This document shows, piece after piece, positions 7,169-17,200 of a stretch of 64,000 bases of DNA; the first letter of the stretch is position 1; the number at the start of each line of letters is the position of its first letter. The notes under the pieces are model-generated. The model searched no databases. It had not been told where the DNA came from and was given only the letters and a program-made list of their open reading frames with translations. The DNA lies in assembly GCF_029101545.1 (NCBI RefSeq), contig NZ_CP118866.1, positions 1-64,000 on the forward strand, read 5' to 3'. A program made the translations under genes and the position numbers. Source of the stretch: Amygdalobacter indicium. Lineage in GTDB: Bacteria > Bacillota > Clostridia > Saccharofermentanales > Fastidiosipilaceae.

Positions 7169-8173
7169 TTAAGCCGCAACGCCTATAGTATCGGCAATAT
7201 ATTTTTTTATTCCCTCCGGCCGGGCAAAATTGTATTGGGCATTTTTATCTTCGTAATACTCCCTTATACTTGCTAATGTAATTTGATTTTGTGACGGTGT
7301 ATCAACCGCACACCCTTCTCTAGCAATCTGCCACGGCTTTTCTGCATGTGTAATTTTTTCCAACATTTTGCCACCATATTTTCCAAACGTAGCAACAACT
7401 AAATCAATTATTTTTCGCTCATCCTCAGTAAGTTCCGATTCAACAGCAGCAAATGCGATGAAGCGTTTGTCTTCTATCGGATTATATTTAAAGTTGCGAA
7501 ACAACTCGTATACTTCCGGAAATACCGGGCCATGAACCCATGCTTGACATTGTTCTGAAAATAAAGGCTTTTCATTTAATACACAAGATATACCCTGACA
7601 AAAATAAAGCAGTTTCTGCAACGCCAACGGGGTTATTTCTTCAAGCCGCACAAATAAATAAGCAATAGATCTACGCATTTCTTCAGAAATGGACGATATA
7701 GCTTGTAAACTCTTCACCGCTTCCTCAGCTTTAGCATATGCAACATCCGTTATTTTTTGTTTGTTTTCCGCCAATTTTTCGTGCATAAAGTTCGGAGATA
7801 TCAAAGCTTTGCGTATAATATCCGAATATTTTTTGCTTGGTATTTGCCCGGAAAGATATCGTGTAATTGTCACTTCGCCAAAACCTAACACTAGTGACAG
7901 CGGCGCTTTACCAATGTTGTAAAGCTCCATTAAATTTTCAATATCAGATACTGTAACTATTCCTACAATTTTACGATACTGCTCATCTACCTCACGAATA
8001 TTTTGATCTATCATTCCCGGTAAATTCATTTCTTCACCGCAATTTTGACAAACTGCACTCGTAATGCTGAATGTATACTCAGTATTGTTAATCATATTTT
8101 TTATTTGCTTCTTTTGTAAAACATATTCCTCTTCTGTTCTGCAATTTGTGCAAAAATCTTTCTTTTTGAACAT
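7169..8173 (-). CDS. MqsA-like zinc finger/HTH antitoxin with Panacea (DUF4065) domain
   Basis: This encodes 334 residues in three parts. A two-CxxC zinc ribbon at the N-terminus has FCTNC and, about 33 residues on, VCQNCGEE. A helix-turn-helix of the MqsA/Xre type spans about residues 75-120 (IGKAPLSLVLGFGEVTITRYLSG). A C-terminal Panacea/SocA-like domain spans about 175-330, with LQKLLYFCQG and AWVHGPVFPEVY. This architecture is known for antitoxins that neutralise an upstream MqsR-like toxin and autorepress the operon. AAGGGAGAG precedes the ATG. The cognate toxin gene immediately upstream is broken, so this is an orphaned antitoxin. Confidence 0.85.
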   Translation of the reverse strand: MFKKKDFCTNCRTEEEYVLQKKQIKNMINNTEYTFSITSAVCQNCGEEMNLPGMIDQNIREVDEQYRKIVGIVTVSDIENLMELYNIGKAPLSLVLGFGEVTITRYLSGQIPSKKYSDIIRKALISPNFMHEKLAENKQKITDVAYAKAEEAVKSLQAISSISEEMRRSIAYLFVRLEEITPLALQKLLYFCQGISCVLNEKPLFSEQCQAWVHGPVFPEVYELFRNFKYNPIEDKRFIAFAAVESELTEDERKIIDLVVATFGKYGGKMLEKITHAEKPWQIAREGCAVDTPSQNQITLASIREYYEDKNAQYNFARPEGIKKYIADTIGVAA

Positions 8174-8198
8174 AATGACACTCTCCCTTCCATAAAAA

Positions 8199-8521
8199 TT
8201 ACTTGAAATAATATTTAATCGGATGATTTTGTTTGTGAAAAGATATCACAATCACAAAACCTGTAAGCAACTTATTAATTTTGATATACAAAGGTATTCG
8301 CACCTTTTTATTACCGAATCTTTCAAGTAATTCTATTTCTTTTCCGAACACATACAATAGTTCATACTCATATCCCGTACTTTTTGTTCGTCAATTACAT
8401 AATAATAAAATAAGTCGTCATTGTCTTTTCTTTTTGCGCCTCTTTCTATTCGGTACTTTTTATCGCGAATTAACATTTTAATTTCTGTTAAATAGCTGTC
8501 TATAAACTGTTTGTCAATCAA
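8199..8521 (-). pseudogene. MqsR-like toxin gene with internal out-of-frame deletion
   Basis: The first frame (ATG at 8519-8521) gives about 50 toxin-like residues (YLTEIKMLIRDKKYRIER ... DLFYYYVIDEQKVRDM) and then runs into a stop at 8333. The next frame, from about 8370 to the stop at 8199, encodes YELLYVFGKEIELLERFG and ends VISFHKQNHPIKYYFK, the typical C-terminus of firmicute MqsR-like toxins. The span (323 nt) is not a multiple of three, and the middle section that normally links the two halves (roughly 20-25 residues) is missing. So an internal deletion both removed residues and shifted the frame. The gene lies 25 bases upstream of the intact antitoxin, the standard MqsRA order. It is almost surely inactive. 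Confidence 0.8.
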
Positions 8522-8637
8522 AATTCACCTCGTGTATTAGCAATTGATACTTTATATTCTAACTCCGATGACGGCATTTTGTCAATATCCTATCATTTTA
8601 AGCCCGCCTATTTTCACGTTTTTCATGCCAACTCTAT

Positions 8638-8713
8638 ATCACAAAAAAACACATAAACCCGTAAGGTCTATGTGTTTCATTCTCAAATTTTGAACGCTGC
8701 CAAAACACTGCAA
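8638..8713. repeat. pgm-terminator repeat, copy 2 (probable original)
   Basis: This stretch lies directly downstream of the phosphohexomutase stop and holds the hairpin 8647-8677. Its copy at 7032-7105 lies on the other side of the toxin-antitoxin locus. Confidence 0.7.
8647..8677 (-). terminator. terminator of the phosphohexomutase gene
   Basis: AAACACATA (8647-8655) pairs with TATGTGTTT (8669-8677). On the minus strand the stem is followed by TTTTTTTGT. Confidence 0.75.
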
Positions 8714-8725
8714 GGCGATAAGCGA

Positions 8726-10180
8726 CTATATCTGCAAGCCTTCACTGCGCAACAGCCCGCAAGCAGCTTTGATCAACGCTTCGGTTTCACTTGCTGCCTG
8801 ACTTTCAGCAAAAACACGCAACACCGGTTCCGTGCCCGAAAAACGCAAAAGAACGAAGCTGTCATCAACAAAGGTAATCTTCAAGCCGTCGTCCGTCCGA
8901 ATTTTCTTCACTTGCTGCTTATAATCAGGTAAAGCCTTCAATTCCGTAATATCCGCTAATTGCCGCTTCACAGCCTCAACTTGATCCTGGCGGAAACGGA
9001 ACTCCTTTTCCTGCATATAATATTTGCCGAACTTGGCTGTCATTTCATCAAGCAGACAGGAAATAGACTTACCGGAAACTGCCGCCATCTCAATCATCAG
9101 CATAGCCGCGAAAACGCCGTCTTTACCGTTAATATGAGTCGGCAAGGCCAAACCGCCGGACGATTCACCGCCCAAAATAGCCTGATATTGTTGCATCGCC
9201 TGTGAAACCCACTTGAAACCGACTTTAACTTCAATAGCTTCCTGCCCGTAAGCGTGCGCGATCTTATCCAACAAATGCGTGGTCGCCAAATTGCGCACCA
9301 CCGGTCCCTGCATACCCTTATATTCCAGGAAATAATAATACACGAGAGATAAAATCTCATTCGCGCTCAAATAACGGTGCTTATCATCCAAAATAGCCAA
9401 GCGGTCACCGTCACCGTCCGTCGCAATACCGGCATCATAATAACCTTCCTGCATCGTCGCTTTCATCACGCCCAGACGCTCCTCGCTCGGGGAAGGCATA
9501 TGACCGCCGAACAAGGTGTCGTGTTCGTGGTGAATAACCTCAAGCTGACAACGGGCTTGCAAAAGCAACGCCGTCAAGGCCTCTCCGCTGGCACCGTACA
9601 TCGGGTCGAAAATCAGGCGCAAACCGGCTTTCTTAATCGCCGCCATATCAATCTGCCCGGCAATACTGTCCAAATAATCGTTAATCGGATAAAACTCTTT
9701 CACCCGCCCGGCTTTGAGCAGTTCTTCATACGGCGTATAAGGGATTTGCGGCAAAAGCGGCGCAGTTTCGGCCAATAATTCGGCCGCAATCTGTTCAACC
9801 TTTCCCGTAACGCCTAAATCCGCATCTTTACCGCCCTTAGTAAAAAGCTTAAAGCCGTTATAAATCGCCAAATTATGACTGGCGGTAACCATCATGCCGT
9901 AATCAAAATTGTTGGCTTTGGTATAATACATCACCACGGGAGTCGGTACGGAATGATTGATAAACCACAACTTCAATTGACTCTCATGCAAAAATACCTC
10001 GGCAAACCACTTGACCGCTTCCTTCGACAAAAAGCGGCGATCGTAACCGATAACCAACGGCGTTTGACAATTTTCCCGCGTCAGCAAAGTCTTAACCGCA
10101 TAGGCTAACAACTGAATATTTTCTTTGTTGAAACCGTCACCGATAACAGCACGCCAACCGCCTGTACCAAATTTGAACAT
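8726..10180 (-). CDS. phosphoglucomutase/phosphomannomutase family protein
   Basis: Alpha-D-phosphohexomutase, 484 residues, interconverting hexose 1- and 6-phosphates through a phosphoserine. The four family signatures are present: N-terminal FGTGGWRAVIGDG, the phosphoserine loop MVTASHN, the metal-binding DGDGDRLAI, the sugar-binding GGESSGG, and the phosphate-binding FSGTEPVLRVFAES near the C-terminus. Whether glucose or mannose is preferred cannot be told. Pathways could be glycogen/starch use (a pullulanase lies 10 kb away) or envelope sugars. Three bases upstream ends the DUF948-like gene, so it is probably the third gene of a YtxH-DUF948-mutase operon. Confidence 0.92.
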   Translation of the reverse strand: MFKFGTGGWRAVIGDGFNKENIQLLAYAVKTLLTRENCQTPLVIGYDRRFLSKEAVKWFAEVFLHESQLKLWFINHSVPTPVVMYYTKANNFDYGMMVTASHNLAIYNGFKLFTKGGKDADLGVTGKVEQIAAELLAETAPLLPQIPYTPYEELLKAGRVKEFYPINDYLDSIAGQIDMAAIKKAGLRLIFDPMYGASGEALTALLLQARCQLEVIHHEHDTLFGGHMPSPSEERLGVMKATMQEGYYDAGIATDGDGDRLAILDDKHRYLSANEILSLVYYYFLEYKGMQGPVVRNLATTHLLDKIAHAYGQEAIEVKVGFKWVSQAMQQYQAILGGESSGGLALPTHINGKDGVFAAMLMIEMAAVSGKSISCLLDEMTAKFGKYYMQEKEFRFRQDQVEAVKRQLADITELKALPDYKQQVKKIRTDDGLKITFVDDSFVLLRFSGTEPVLRVFAESQAASETEALIKAACGLLRSEGLQI

Positions 10181-10183
10181 TTT

Positions 10184-10663
10184 CTACCTCTTAAATTTAC
10201 GTATAACTTTTAATAAAACTGCCAACCACGTCACTGTGCGCCGCAATTTGGCAAAAGAGCTGCGCTCGCTGCTCACTTCCTGCAGGCGAAATCTAACTGC
10301 CGTGCAGGCATCTTTAACTTTCGTCACCGTTTCATTGGTCACAGTCGTCACTTGCGCTAAATTATCACTGATTTTCGCCGCATTTTTACATACAGCTTCA
10401 CTGTTCTCCGCCACATCGTCACTTATATCGACCAAATTGCCGGCTATTAAATCGACATTATCCGTTATAGCGGGCAATTTCTCCGCCAATTTAGTTGCCG
10501 CCGGCGATAAAGTTTTGATAAATTCTTTAGCAGCACTGATTAAAGGGAACAGGCGAAGCAGCAAAACTATCAGCAAAATTAAAGCGGCAATGCTCAGCAA
10601 AGTGACACAGCCTGTCAAAAGTTCGTTAAGACTGATGACTACATTAACTTCTGCTGTCTGCAC
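10184..10663 (-). CDS. DUF948-like membrane protein
   Basis: This encodes 159 residues. A long hydrophobic segment at about residues 14-42 is followed by an extended amphipathic, probably coiled-coil region rich in Asn/Val/Asp heptads (KLPAITDNVDLIAGNLVDIS). The basic end reads VIRKFKR. This resembles the DUF948/YtxG proteins often encoded beside YtxH proteins and implicated in general stress. The start is two bases past the YtxH stop, so translation is likely coupled. Confidence 0.7.
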   Translation of the reverse strand: MQTAEVNVVISLNELLTGCVTLLSIAALILLIVLLLRLFPLISAAKEFIKTLSPAATKLAEKLPAITDNVDLIAGNLVDISDDVAENSEAVCKNAAKISDNLAQVTTVTNETVTKVKDACTAVRFRLQEVSSERSSFAKLRRTVTWLAVLLKVIRKFKR

Positions 10664-10665
10664 TG

Positions 10666-11097
10666 TTATACCTCATCATTCTCTGTCGGCTCGGAACCTG
10701 TCGTCTCTCCCTCAGCTTCTAACGACGCTTTGATGGAATCTAACGTCCTGCCTGTACCTTTGCCGATTTCACGGGCGGTAATTCTGGCCTTGCGTTCCAA
10801 GCTTCTGCCCTGACGGGTAAAAGTGTTGAAAGCTTCCTGTCCCTGTTGTTTAAGTAATTCGGCCAAATCCTGTGCTTTGTTATATGCCAACTGTGCTACA
10901 TCTCCGGCTTTATCATAAGCTTTGCCGGCACAGTCCTTTATATCCTGACGAGTTTCTTTACCGGATTTCGGGGCCAAAAGTAAGGCGCCGATAACGCCGA
11001 CGGTTAATCCGCCCAATACACCTAATACCACTTCTTTGTTCTTATCACGACGGTTTTGTCCCGTGAAAGCACCGATTATTTCTTGTATTAATGTCAT
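10666..11097 (-). CDS. YtxH-like protein
   Basis: This encodes about 143 residues from the ATG at 11095-11097, which lies eight bases after AAAGGAGG; an ATG six bases earlier sits too close to that site. A glycine-rich hydrophobic segment (VVLGVLGGLTVGVIGALLL, about residues 23-41) is followed by the family hallmark APKSGKETRQDI and then a helical, Ala/Lys/Gln-rich tail. YtxH proteins are small membrane-associated stress proteins of unknown biochemical role. First gene of the probable operon with the DUF948-like protein and the phosphohexomutase. Confidence 0.8.
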   Translation of the reverse strand: MTLIQEIIGAFTGQNRRDKNKEVVLGVLGGLTVGVIGALLLAPKSGKETRQDIKDCAGKAYDKAGDVAQLAYNKAQDLAELLKQQGQEAFNTFTRQGRSLERKARITAREIGKGTGRTLDSIKASLEAEGETTGSEPTENDEV

Positions 11098-11225
11098 ATA
11101 CATTACCTCCTTTTTCTTACCTTTAATTGTCTTATTTTTGGACGCAATTTGCAAGCTGTGCACACCGGTCGCTCCGCTTGAATCGACTTGGAGCAAATTA
11201 AATCAGCTTGATGGCAATATAGAAA

Positions 11226-11254
11226 AATCGCCTCAACTTCAAGTCAAGGCGATT
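11226..11254 (-). terminator. terminator of the giant surface protein gene
   Basis: AATCGCCT (11226-11233) pairs with AGGCGATT (11247-11254). On the minus strand the stem is followed by TTTTTCT. It lies 25 bases past the stop. Confidence 0.75.
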
Positions 11255-11279
11255 CTGGTTAACCCTTTTCCTTATACGC

Positions 11280-14200
11280 TTAACGGCGCTTTTTTCTCGT
11301 GAAAACGTAGGCTAAAGCTGCGATAATGCTGCCCAAGGCACCGCCGCCTGCAGCTGTTTCGCCGGTCTTACTGACCTTGCCCAATTTATTACCGTTTTCT
11401 TTCTCGTACGCTTTGTACCACGGCTCCTGTTCTTCTTTGTCATAGGTAAACTTGCCGTAGAAAAGTTCCAAGGAGAAGGTTCGGCTCGACTTGTCGCTGA
11501 AGGTAATTGTCACTTCCCGCTTCTCTTTATCAACTGTTATGTCGACTATGTTTTTACCTAAGTTGGCCTTTTCAATAGACTTTTGCACCCGTTCTACATC
11601 ATGGTCACTTATCCGGCTGTCATCATCGACCAGAACTTTGGGGTTCGGCACGATTATTTCGGTGCGTTCCGCCATGGTGCGGCGACGGATTAAGTCCTGT
11701 AATTTCAAGCTCGTGTCGTTGACGGAGTTATCCTCATAAGTAACGGTAATTTTGCCTGTTGTCGGTTCAATTTCCACCTTGGCAATATGCTTGTCTTTGT
11801 TGGCTTCTTTGATGGCATCAATTACATTGATTATCTCCTCATCCGACAGTTTGTCCAATTCATACACGGGGATTTTGTTCTCCGGCTTGTCGAGGACTGT
11901 ACTTTCAGCCATTGTCCGTTCCCGGACGACATCTTTAAGTTGGACTTTGCCGATGCTGTTATCAGGATACTTAATGTTTACCGTGCCTTCAGCCTTGTCT
12001 ACCGTGATGTTGTCCTTTTGAACTTTGGTATCCTGCTTGTTGGCTTCGTAAACAGCATCTTTAATCTTCTGCTCTTCTTCCGGCGTAAGCTTGGTCATGT
12101 CGTTAACATCGACTACACCGACTTTTTGCTCGGCGCTCGGAGCTACCGGCGGTTTTTTCTCGGCATCGGTCTTGGCGCGGACCAAGGTGTTCAAAGTTAA
12201 TTCCGAAGTACTGTTATCATCATATTTAACAATAACTTTGTTCTCGTCCTTCTTAACTTCGATATTGTCCTTGTCAGTCACTCCGTCCTTATCTTTGTTA
12301 GCTTCGTAAACTGCCTCTTTAATCTTAGCAATTTCGTCATCCTTGAGATTTGCCATCGTGTTCGGATCGTCAACCGGAATTTTGTCTGCCGGCGCAACTG
12401 CCGGGGCCTTCTCGGCCTTAGTTTTCTGCACAGCGGCATCGCTCAAAGCCATGTCAGCGACTGAATCATCCTGATAGGTAACTTTGACTTTGTTCTCAGC
12501 TTGATTTACTTCGACTGTCTTAATCTTAACTTCAGCCGTATCGGGGTTGGCGGTCTTAACAGCGTTCTCAATTTCCGTTTTTTCACTGTCCGAAATTGCG
12601 GTCATGTCGTCAACCTTGACTTTATTCGTCGGCGCTTTCAAAGTAGCTTTTTCAGCCATCGTTTTCTCATCCGCCAGGTCAGAAAGCTTGAACGGTGAAT
12701 TGCTCGAATTATCTTCATAAGTAACCGTAACCTTATCGGCAGCTTCATCAACGGTTATACTCTTAATTTTGCCATTCGGGTTCTTCTCCTGCAATTTAGC
12801 TAAAATCTCCGCTTTTTCAGGTTCCGTCAGGCTGTTCTTATGCGCCACCTTAACTTTAGTATCAGGGGCTTGTAAGTTGGCTTTCTCGGCATCTGTCTTT
12901 TGGACGACAACATCGGATACGTTTTTCTCTTTTGCAGTAGTACCGTCGTTGAAGGTAAAGGTTATCTTATGTGTCGTATTATCAATAGTCACATCCTGCA
13001 AGTTGATTTCCGTGTTATCCTTTTTCAGCTTATCGATAATCTCAGCTTTCTCAGTTTCGGAAATTTCATCCTTATTGTCAACTTTAATCTTCGGATCAGG
13101 CAAAGCGATACCATGCAAAGTGGCACGAGCTTTAACCAATTTCTCGGTTAAATCGTTTATCTCACTTTGACTCGGCAACTTATCAAGCTCAATCGCATCA
13201 TTGTCGTGTTTGGCGACGGCAGCTTGAGCCTGTTGCAAAGCAGTATCTAAAGCAGTCTTCACTGCCGCTTCTTCCTGCTTGTATTTGTCTTTCGTTTGAT
13301 CTTGGGTCGCTGCGTCGATCTCCTGCAAAAGTTTATCCCACATTGCACCGTCCAAAGCCTTACGGGCATTTTTCAGGTTTTCTGTAAGTTGATCGATTTT
13401 GCTTTGCTCTGTAATGCTCTGATCCGTCATCGCTGCCTGCGCTGCATTCAAAGCCGCCTCGAAATTTTTCTTCAACTTGGCGCTTGCTTCCGGATAAGTA
13501 GAATCGTCGGTTTTGTCCTTAATCTCGGTACTCTTATCTATCTCCGCCTGCAACTTGTCTTTAATAAGTTGGGCAGTCACGCCGTCCGGAATAAGCTTTT
13601 TGGCCAATTCTTCAATTTCCTTAATAAGGCGTTCGACATCAGCTTTTTCCTGCTCCGTGCCTTGGTCTTTATCCAAGAGGTCTTGGGCTTCTTTTAATTT
13701 CTGCTGCAAGTCTTTCTTGGCTTGGACTTTGGCCGGATCATTAGCAATAGCTGCATCTTCCGGCATTTTCTCCGTCGCCGTCTTCTGCACTCCGTCAAGG
13801 CGCTGCATGGAGCTGTCCAACTCATTTGCATCCTGCAGATTTTTAGCTAATTCTTCCTTGCTCGCCGAACCTTGAACCAAGTTTTTAGCTTTCGCTTTCT
13901 GCTTATTGTTCAGGTATTGCAATTGTTCAATCTCGTCCAAAGCCGCTTTGATGTCGTCTTTCAACCTATATTCATTGAGAATGCTCTCAACCTCATCGGC
14001 ACTGCCGGCGTTATCAATCTTGGTATCAGCTTCCTTCTTTTCCTGCTCCGACAAGTTATTCATCTGGGCAATTTCGGCTTTAGCTTTTTTCTTGGCATTT
14101 TCTTTTTCCGCTTCATCGACAATTTGCCAAATTGCAGCACTGTCGCCGGCCGCATCAATTTGAGCGATATACTTATCCTTCGCGGTTTGATCCAAGCCGT

Positions 14201-17200
14201 CCAGTTGGCCGATGCGCTTCTTGGCCTGCTCTCTTTCCGATTGCAAATTATCTTGGGCTGCCTGTTTGCGTTTTTGCTTCTCTTCTTCCTCTTTCTGCTT
14301 GTCTTTCTCCTTAGCCTCTTTCACAGCGTTTTTAATTTCGTCTTCGCTTGTGGCGGCACCGATTTTCTTGTTAAACTCTTTTTTCTCTTCCGGCGTTAAG
14401 TTCTGCAGATTGTTAACTTCATCCTGCGCCTTCATTTTTTTGTCCGCTAATTCTTTGGCCTTTTGCGCATCCTTGTCCTTAGCTTCTTTAATAACATTAT
14501 CAATACCGGCGGTGTCAGCTGCATCCTTAATTTTTTGCTTATACTGCGTTTTTTCATCAGGGCTCAAGTTCGGCAAAGAATCAATTACTTTCTCGGCTTC
14601 CTCTTTCGCCTTCGTTAAAGCTTCCTTGTCCTTGCGTTTTTTCTCTTCTTCCTGATTCTTCTTCTTAGCATCATTTACAGCCTTTTGGATAGCGTTTTCA
14701 TCGCTGTCGTTTTGGATGTCTTCCAAAGCCTTTTTCTTGGCATCTTCCGGCAAATCGCCCATGCCTTCTATGGCTTTCTTGGCCTCTTCTTTCTGCTTTT
14801 CTTTCAGCTTATCCTTGTCTTTTTGTTCTTTGTCCTTAGCATCCTGCTGTTTGGCCTTGTCCAGTTCTGCGCGCACTTTCTCCGGGTCCGTGCCGTTTTT
14901 GATTTTCTCTTCGAATTCTTTTTTCTTGGTCGGGTCCAGATTTTCTAATTTCTCAAGCTCTTTCTGCGCCTCTTCTTTGGCTTTGTCGTTATCCTGTTTC
15001 TTTTTGCCTTCTTCCGCTTTTTGATTCGCTTTGTCCAGAGCCTTGTTGATGTCGTCCTGGGTTAAGCTGCCGCCTTTGTCCTCCAACTCTTTCTTAATCT
15101 TGTTGGCGTCATCTTCGCTCAGACCCTGTTTCTTCAAATCGTCAATAATGGCATCGGCATCTTTCTTGCTCTCGTCCGGATTAAAGGCCGCACCGTCAGC
15201 GTAGAAGAGTTTGTCTTTCGTAAGAGTAAATAATAATGCAGATTCTCCTTCATATGTACCTTTATCTCCATGAATCTCTAAGCTTCCGTATTTAACTCCC
15301 TGAGAGATATATGAAACGCCTCTATCCTGAAAACCCGGTCCCTTTATACCTAACGAAGCAATATGCGGTATTAATTTAACCTTGCCTTCACTTTTTTGTT
15401 CAGTCAAATAGAAAATCGCTTTGGAAGCTATTTTTCCTCCACCCTCATTCAAAAACTTTTTAGCTTTTTCTTTGCTATAATCGCTATTGTCTTTACCCAT
15501 CCACTCGTAATTATCATAGACAAAGCGTCGAGCAGCGTCAGACAAAAGCTCGTTACTTATGTTGTTCATATCCGCAACCTTAATCGGGGTTATCTGATAA
15601 GTATAGCTGCCCTCAGTATATGTCTGCTTACCCGGATTGCTCGCCTGCCCTTTGGTATAGACAAGACGCTTGCCGTCCATAATAGCTTCACTATCATCAT
15701 TAAATACAAAAGTAGCGTTGCCGCCTTCATCGTCAATAGTCAAGCCGTTTTCTCCGCCTTTAAGTTTATTCTTCAAATCCGGATTTTTCGCGAAAATCTG
15801 CTTCTTAACTTCCTCAACCTCAGCCGGTTCCAACTTCTTCGCATTTTTCACCCCGATACGGCTCGGCGGCGTAATTGTTGTAGTATCTGCTAAACTCGGC
15901 AACTTATACACCAGCTGATTAGCTGTTAACTTATCCTGCGAACCGTCTTTGTAAGTAATGGTCGCCGTACCGTCCTTATTAACGACAATAGAATTATCTC
16001 CATCTTTGAGGGCATTCTGCAATTTACTGTTCTGCTTATTAACATTTACCAATACTTCTTTAACTTTAGCCTGTTCATCAGGTGTCAATTGGCCCGGATT
16101 TTTCACACCAGTAGTTACACCGATCCACGGCGTAACCTGATCGGCCAAAGACGCTTTCTTATAAACAAGCATTGCAGCCGGAATATCCGCCGTCGAACCG
16201 TCTTTATACTTGATCGTCGCTTTGCCTGTTTTATCAACAGTAATATCATCTTCCTGCAGGCAGGCTTCCTTGAACAAAGCATCCTCTTTATTAGCTTCCC
16301 AGACCGCCTTTTTGACCGCCGCCTGCTCTTCCTGCGTCAAATTCTGCAAATTCAAAACACCTGTATCAGCCGCGTCACGCAGGCGTACCCGCTCGCTGTA
16401 AGGAATATAGCGCTTAACCAGGCTATTTGCCGGCACTGTATAAGTAGAATCATCCTTATAAGTAATTGTAGCTGAACCGTCAGCATTAACCTTAATAGAA
16501 TTTTGCCCATCCTTAAGCTTCGACTTGAAATCGTCATCCTGTTTATCAAACAGGGCTTTTTGCACCTTGGTCATTTCATCCTGCTGCAAAGCACCGAGCT
16601 TTTTAACTTCCGTCAGCTCCGGTAAAGCCGGCTTATAGCCTTCGCTCAACAGAGGCTTCGGTGGCAGCTGCAACTTGATACCGCGATTATAATGCAAATC
16701 CCGCGCATCCTGGTGGATACCGGCCAAGCAATATAAAGGCTTCGTACGGTCGACAATCTTACCGATAATCACAAAGTTAGTCTTCACACTGCCTCTACCT
16801 TCCCAATCCATAAACAAAGTCGTGGTGTTTTGCTTGAACTCACCCAAAGTAGCTAAAGTATTACCGCTATTATTGTAAGAAGTGTCGGAATTACCCGTCA
16901 TTCTGTTCCAGTCGCTGGCAAAGTCCGCATCACCGCTGCTCCAAACAAAGCGAGAATTACTCTTCCAGGTTTGAGCATCAAAAAAGCCGACTCGAGATCC
17001 GTCCTTTATAAACTCCAGACGTTGCACGCTTTCCAGATTTTCCGGGATTGTAAACCAACGCCAGTTACGAATGAACCAAAAAGTACCTTTACGGTTAATT
17101 TCGTATGTCAATTCCACCCAGTCACCGTAAGGATCAAATTTGAACTCACCGTCCTCATACGTACCGACCCGATAAGTAATATCCATATATTCATTAGTCG

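Noticed and set aside
8235..8262. TTGTGA...TCACAA palindrome resembling the CRP-like site
   Set aside because: It lies inside the toxin pseudogene coding sequence with a seven-base spacer; there is no promoter context.
8281..8481. Plus-strand frame of 66 codons over the toxin pseudogene
   Set aside because: It is antisense to clear MqsR-like sequence and has no ribosome binding site.
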